Below, one piece after another: positions 60,973-64,000 of a stretch of 64,000 bases of DNA. The stretch covers positions 186,001-250,000 of the forward strand of contig NZ_SDMK01000002.1 in NCBI RefSeq assembly GCF_004123295.1, in the 5' to 3' direction. The translations under genes were made by a program, and so were the position numbers. The notes below the pieces were generated by a model. It was not told where the DNA came from and made no database searches. It saw only the letters and a program-made list of their open reading frames with translations. How positions within the stretch are numbered: the stretch's first letter is position 1; every line of letters starts with the position of its first letter. Source of the stretch: Silvibacterium dinghuense (GTDB lineage Bacteria; Acidobacteriota; Terriglobia; Terriglobales; Acidobacteriaceae).

Positions 60973-62112
60973 ATGGCCATGCGCTTCCCCGGCGCAAAAG
61001 GAGGAAACGGCATTAGGCCGATCCTTATGAGCGCGTTGAAGATACGAAATCGTTGGGCGAGTATTGCGCCATGGCACTGGGGAGTAGCGCTACTGCTGGG
61101 AGGACTGGCAGCCTGCGTGGCCTGCTGGGGCTGGATGCAGTATCCGGCGGATTACCTGGCCTCGTCCCTGTTGTCGTATGACGCTCCCAAATCGTCGGCT
61201 ATCGATCAGTCGGACACCGCGACTCCCGCGCTTGCGGATGCCATGTTGACTGCGGAGCAGTTGGACGCGATTGCGGCAAAGGCGCATTTTCTTGCGGATA
61301 GCCCGCAGGATGGGGAGGCAGGCGAAACGGGGGAAGCAAAAACTCCCGGGCAGAGCCTTCGTGCGCAGCTTGAGTTAGACCAGACCGGTCCGGGCTTGCT
61401 CCAGATCTCCCTGCGCGGGCAGAATGCCCGCAGTGTTCTGGATACGCTGAATGCTGTTTCCAGCCTCTTGATCTCCGCGAGCCCGGCAGAAGATCGGCAT
61501 GATACTGCACCTTCCGGCGCAGGCAGCATCCAGACGTCGGCTCGCGTCGACAGTGAGAACCTTGCAACGCTGCAGTTGCAGGAGAGCGAGATCCGGAAGC
61601 ATATGGGGCAACTCACGACCGAACGTTATGCGCTCGAAGGCAGTGACAGCTCGGACAGCGGCACCGCGACGCCGGGAGTGGCAGCAAACCCGGCAGATGC
61701 GGAGCGGCTCAGGAGCATCATGAAGCAACTGGCGCAGCTACGGCAGGAACGCGCAACGCTCCAGGCGGAAGAGCAAAGCCTGCAAAGTAGATTGCCGGGG
61801 CAGCAATCCGGAGCCGGCTCCGGCGCGGCCGGAAAGACATCATCGGCAGACGAGCAGCGACCGGTGGCTAAGGGGCGGTTTTCCCTGGTTGCAGCGCCGG
61901 ACAGTGCTCATGCCATACCCGATAGAACCCGGTCCCTGATTCTGTGGGGGGGCATGTCGGGCGCGGTGTTGCTGGCCATCGGTTATATGCAGCTCCTGTT
62001 TCTTCGCTACAGGCCTGTGCGCGATTCCGTGGAACTCCTTGCGGCCGTGCCGGCAGGCACGAAGTATTTCGGCGCGCTGGCCTGGAGCCCGGTGAAGGGA
62101 GAAGCTCGATGA
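60973..62112 (+). CDS. Wzz-like two-TM protein with coiled coil (chain-length-regulator remnant or variant)
   Basis: Up to 379 residues. Membrane helices near 38-57 and 323-345 enclose a periplasmic part with a predicted coiled coil (RLRSIMKQLAQLRQERATLQ) and low-complexity stretches. Short cytoplasmic ends and the fusion-like order with the next gene mirror the N-terminal half of Wzc, but the conserved Wzz proline-rich motif before TM2 is lacking, so the family call is topological. ATG 60973 or ATG 61027 (AGG nine bases before) may be the start. Its stop overlaps the next gene in ATGA. Confidence 0.6.
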   Translation: MAMRFPGAKGGNGIRPILMSALKIRNRWASIAPWHWGVALLLGGLAACVACWGWMQYPADYLASSLLSYDAPKSSAIDQSDTATPALADAMLTAEQLDAIAAKAHFLADSPQDGEAGETGEAKTPGQSLRAQLELDQTGPGLLQISLRGQNARSVLDTLNAVSSLLISASPAEDRHDTAPSGAGSIQTSARVDSENLATLQLQESEIRKHMGQLTTERYALEGSDSSDSGTATPGVAANPADAERLRSIMKQLAQLRQERATLQAEEQSLQSRLPGQQSGAGSGAAGKTSSADEQRPVAKGRFSLVAAPDSAHAIPDRTRSLILWGGMSGAVLLAIGYMQLLFLRYRPVRDSVELLAAVPAGTKYFGALAWSPVKGEAR

Positions 62113-62846
62113 GCGCATTCGCCTTAAGCGACAGGGAAAGGATCGAAATGGGGCTGCTGATTCGCGGCGGCCCGCGGCAGAAAGTGCCGCTGAATCGTCA
62201 GAGCCTCGATCCGGCGCTAGTGTTCGCGGATGTTTCGCAGTCTGCGCGCCTGCAAAGCTATCTGGAGCTGGCAGAAAAGCTGGAAGCGGCTGAAGAATGG
62301 AAGCAATCGCATACCGTTTTTCTTACCAGCGCTGAACCCGGGGATGGCAGGACGAGTACCGCCTTCAACCTGGGATGGGCTTTGGCGAGCCGGCTCGCGG
62401 AAGGAGCGAAACCAGTGCTCGTCGCAGAGTTTGAGCTGGAGCGGCCGGCCATGCGACGGATGCTGGGAAGCCCCCGGCTCCGCTATGGGATCGATTGCGC
62501 GTTGCGAAACATCGCATCGGAAGAAGAAAGCGCCTTCACACTGGTGAATGACCGTCTGCATGTGTCGGCAGTGCGCGACCGGATGAGCAGGCGAAAGACG
62601 CAGCAGCTGCTTTCCAGAGCGGAATCGTTTCTGGAGTGGGCGGTAAAAGAGCACTCCTGGGTGGTGGTGGATTGCCCGCCGGTGCACTCCCGCCGGTGGA
62701 CGAAGTGGTACCGGGAACACGCAAAGGATGTGCTGTTGCTGGCTAGAGCCGATTGGACGCCGCAAGTGCGTCTGCGGAGTGCTGCGAAGAAGTTGGGCAG
62801 CGCACTGCGCGGAGTCACGATGAACCGCGCAGCCGTTTTAGAGTAA
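62109..62846 (+). CDS. BY-kinase-like ATPase with altered Walker motifs
   Basis: 245 residues resembling the cytoplasmic domain of Wzc/CapB. The P-loop reads EPGDGRTST (76-84) with arginine R81 where lysine is expected; Walker A' reads VLVAEFELERP (103-113) with both aspartates changed to glutamate; Walker B VVVDCPP (D188) remains. There is no C-terminal tyrosine cluster. It is translationally coupled to the Wzz-like gene, like the split CapA/CapB pair of Gram-positives. Catalytic activity is doubtful; a regulatory pseudokinase is inferred. Confidence 0.78.
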   Translation: MSAFALSDRERIEMGLLIRGGPRQKVPLNRQSLDPALVFADVSQSARLQSYLELAEKLEAAEEWKQSHTVFLTSAEPGDGRTSTAFNLGWALASRLAEGAKPVLVAEFELERPAMRRMLGSPRLRYGIDCALRNIASEEESAFTLVNDRLHVSAVRDRMSRRKTQQLLSRAESFLEWAVKEHSWVVVDCPPVHSRRWTKWYREHAKDVLLLARADWTPQVRLRSAAKKLGSALRGVTMNRAAVLE

Positions 62847-62879
62847 AGCGGAAGCAGGCGAGCAAGACCTGCTCCCGCT
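62847..62879. terminator. Hairpin between the convergent BY-kinase-like and dipeptidase genes
   Basis: Arms 62847-62858 and 62868-62879 pair over 12 bases with one mismatch and a nine-base loop. No T-run follows, so termination is only likely. Confidence 0.5.
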
Positions 62880-62886
62880 GGTGAGA

Positions 62887-64000
62887 TTATTCGTGTCCCG
62901 CCTGCATTTCGTGGCTGACGCGTTCCACGTCGCGCAGAACCCGGAGCAGATTCCCGCCGAGAATCTTGCGGCAGTCTTCCGGTGAATAGCCGCGGGCGAG
63001 CAGCGCCGCCGTGATCTTCGGCAGGTCGGCGGCTGAGTCGATGCCCTGGGGCAGCTGGCCGCTCACGCCGTCGAAGTCCGAACCGAGGCCGACGTGGTCA
63101 ATGCCGGCAACCTTTGCGATGTGGTCGATGTTGTCGATCAGCGCGCTGAGCGGCGGCCGCGGAATGCGGTCGGCATAGCTGCGCTCAAGCTTTTCAAGGT
63201 CGCCATAGGTGACCTGCTTGCCCTCGGCGGCGTATTTCGCCTTGAGGTCGTCCTTGGCTTTGGCCACTTCCGCGGATTGAGCGTTCGAGGCATTGCGGTA
63301 GTCCTGGGAGATGAAAGCCGAGTAGTAGTTCACCTGCACCACGCCGCCATTCTTCGCGACCGCGCGCAGCATGTCATCGGTCATATTGCGGGGTGCGTCG
63401 GCGATGGCGCGCGCGTCGGAGTGAGAGGCGATCACCGGAGCCTTCGTCGTCTGGATCGCGGCCCAGAAGGTGTCGTCGGCGACATGGGAGATATCGACCA
63501 TCATGCCGAGGCGGTTCATCTCCAGGACAACCTGCTTGCCGAAGGGAGTAAGGCCGTCCGGATTATGCGGCGCGCCGGGCTTGTTCTGATCCCCGGAGGA
63601 GTTGGCCCAATCGAGCGAGTTTGACCAGGTAAGGGTCATGTAGCGGACGCCGAGGCGGTAGTAGTCGCGCAGCAGCGGGATCGAGTTTTCGATGGAGTGG
63701 CCGCCCTCGATGCCCATGAGCGCGGCAAGCTTATGCTCGCGATGGGCGCGCTCGATATCGTCAGCGGTGAAGGCCATCATCATCTGGTCGGGATGCTTCG
63801 CGGCCTGCTGGTAGACGGCATCGATCAGCTCCAGCGTGCGGTGCGCGTCACGGCCCTTGTAGAGATCGGGCTCGACCCAGATGGAGAAGAACTCGGCGCC
63901 GAGATTGCCCTTTTTCGCGGACTCGAAGTTGAATTGCCCGCCATTCAGTGGACCGACAAGGTCGAAGTTTTCATCGACCAGCCGTTGCGTGACGTCGCAA
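62887..64000 (-). CDS. Membrane dipeptidase, peptidase family M19, N-terminus beyond window edge
   Basis: 371 residues are open on the minus strand from the right edge to the stop at 62887, so the start lies outside. The sequence matches renal-dipeptidase-type zinc enzymes: MGIEGGHSIENSIPLLRDYYRLGVRYMTLTW (cited as IEGGHSIEN and GVRYMTLTW), VDISHVADDTFW, ASHSDARAIADAPRNM and HVGLGSDFDGV. The zinc-bridging glutamate and three histidines are visible; the first HxD is off the edge. Such enzymes cleave dipeptides, including D-amino-acid ones; substrate unknown. Confidence 0.94.
   Translation of the reverse strand, partial: CDVTQRLVDENFDLVGPLNGGQFNFESAKKGNLGAEFFSIWVEPDLYKGRDAHRTLELIDAVYQQAAKHPDQMMMAFTADDIERAHREHKLAALMGIEGGHSIENSIPLLRDYYRLGVRYMTLTWSNSLDWANSSGDQNKPGAPHNPDGLTPFGKQVVLEMNRLGMMVDISHVADDTFWAAIQTTKAPVIASHSDARAIADAPRNMTDDMLRAVAKNGGVVQVNYYSAFISQDYRNASNAQSAEVAKAKDDLKAKYAAEGKQVTYGDLEKLERSYADRIPRPPLSALIDNIDHIAKVAGIDHVGLGSDFDGVSGQLPQGIDSAADLPKITAALLARGYSPEDCRKILGGNLLRVLRDVERVSHEMQAGHE

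Noticed and set aside
1-64000. CRISPR arrays, insertion sequences, prophage or toxin-antitoxin modules
   Set aside because: No regularly spaced repeats, transposase or phage genes were found on reading both strands; short repeats seen are isolated pairs.

Overview
The window reads as one continuous piece of a GC-rich (about 60 %) Gram-negative bacterial chromosome. Gene content fits an acidobacterium, probably family Acidobacteriaceae: lipid A genes (lpxL-type, lpxD), a bacillithiol-type deacetylase (BshB1), a DUF2934 protein, a lipoprotein beta-propeller, an AddAB-like pair and a secreted GH38 alpha-mannosidase occur together. The taxon is inference from gene mix; there is no rRNA gene. No insertion sequence, phage, plasmid or CRISPR signature was seen.

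Layout. 1-9.5 kb: a truncated MFS exporter, a SCO1-type copper protein, a Gfo/Idh oxidoreductase and HU on the minus strand; dcd, an atypical LuxR regulator and an exported SYLF protein on the plus strand; then zwf, a small DUF2934 protein and pilT. 9.6-16.3 kb: lpxL-type and lpxD, xseB with a fused methionine/folate enzyme, a lipoprotein and bshB1. 16.3-25.9 kb: a CHASE3 sensor kinase with its one-domain response regulator, then the complete phosphate regulon phoB-phoR-pstSCAB-phoU with a candidate Pho box. 25.9-36 kb: an AddA/AddB-like recombination helicase-nuclease pair facing an operon of a CusF-SCO1 fusion, gluconokinase, a small membrane protein and an MsbA-like ABC exporter.

36.2-45.5 kb holds the most notable system: a nine-gene chemosensory cluster cheY-cheX-cheA-cheW-mcp-cheY-cheB-cheR-cheX. 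CheA has two CheW-like domains and a C-terminal receiver-like domain that has lost its phospho-acceptor; two different CheX-type phosphatase candidates bracket the cluster; the only receptor is soluble with PAS domains. Two copies of a sigma-28-like element (TCAAG...CCGATAA) lie before cheY and cheA. Then come a YdjC/HpnK deacetylase, a tiny membrane protein, tRNA-Val(TAC), a membrane GGDEF-EAL protein and the alpha-mannosidase.

53.2-62.9 kb is an exopolysaccharide locus: Wzc-type tyrosine kinase, Wza-type export protein, a polymerase-like membrane protein and an unrecognised low-complexity exported protein. Two cyclophilins on the other strand separate it from a second pair, a Wzz-like two-TM protein and a BY-kinase-like ATPase with altered nucleotide-binding motifs, which looks like a split, degenerate copy of Wzc. 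A membrane dipeptidase runs off the right edge. The chemosensory, cyclic-di-GMP, PilT and polysaccharide genes suggest a chromosomal neighbourhood concerned with surface behaviour, but no common regulation is shown by sequence alone.
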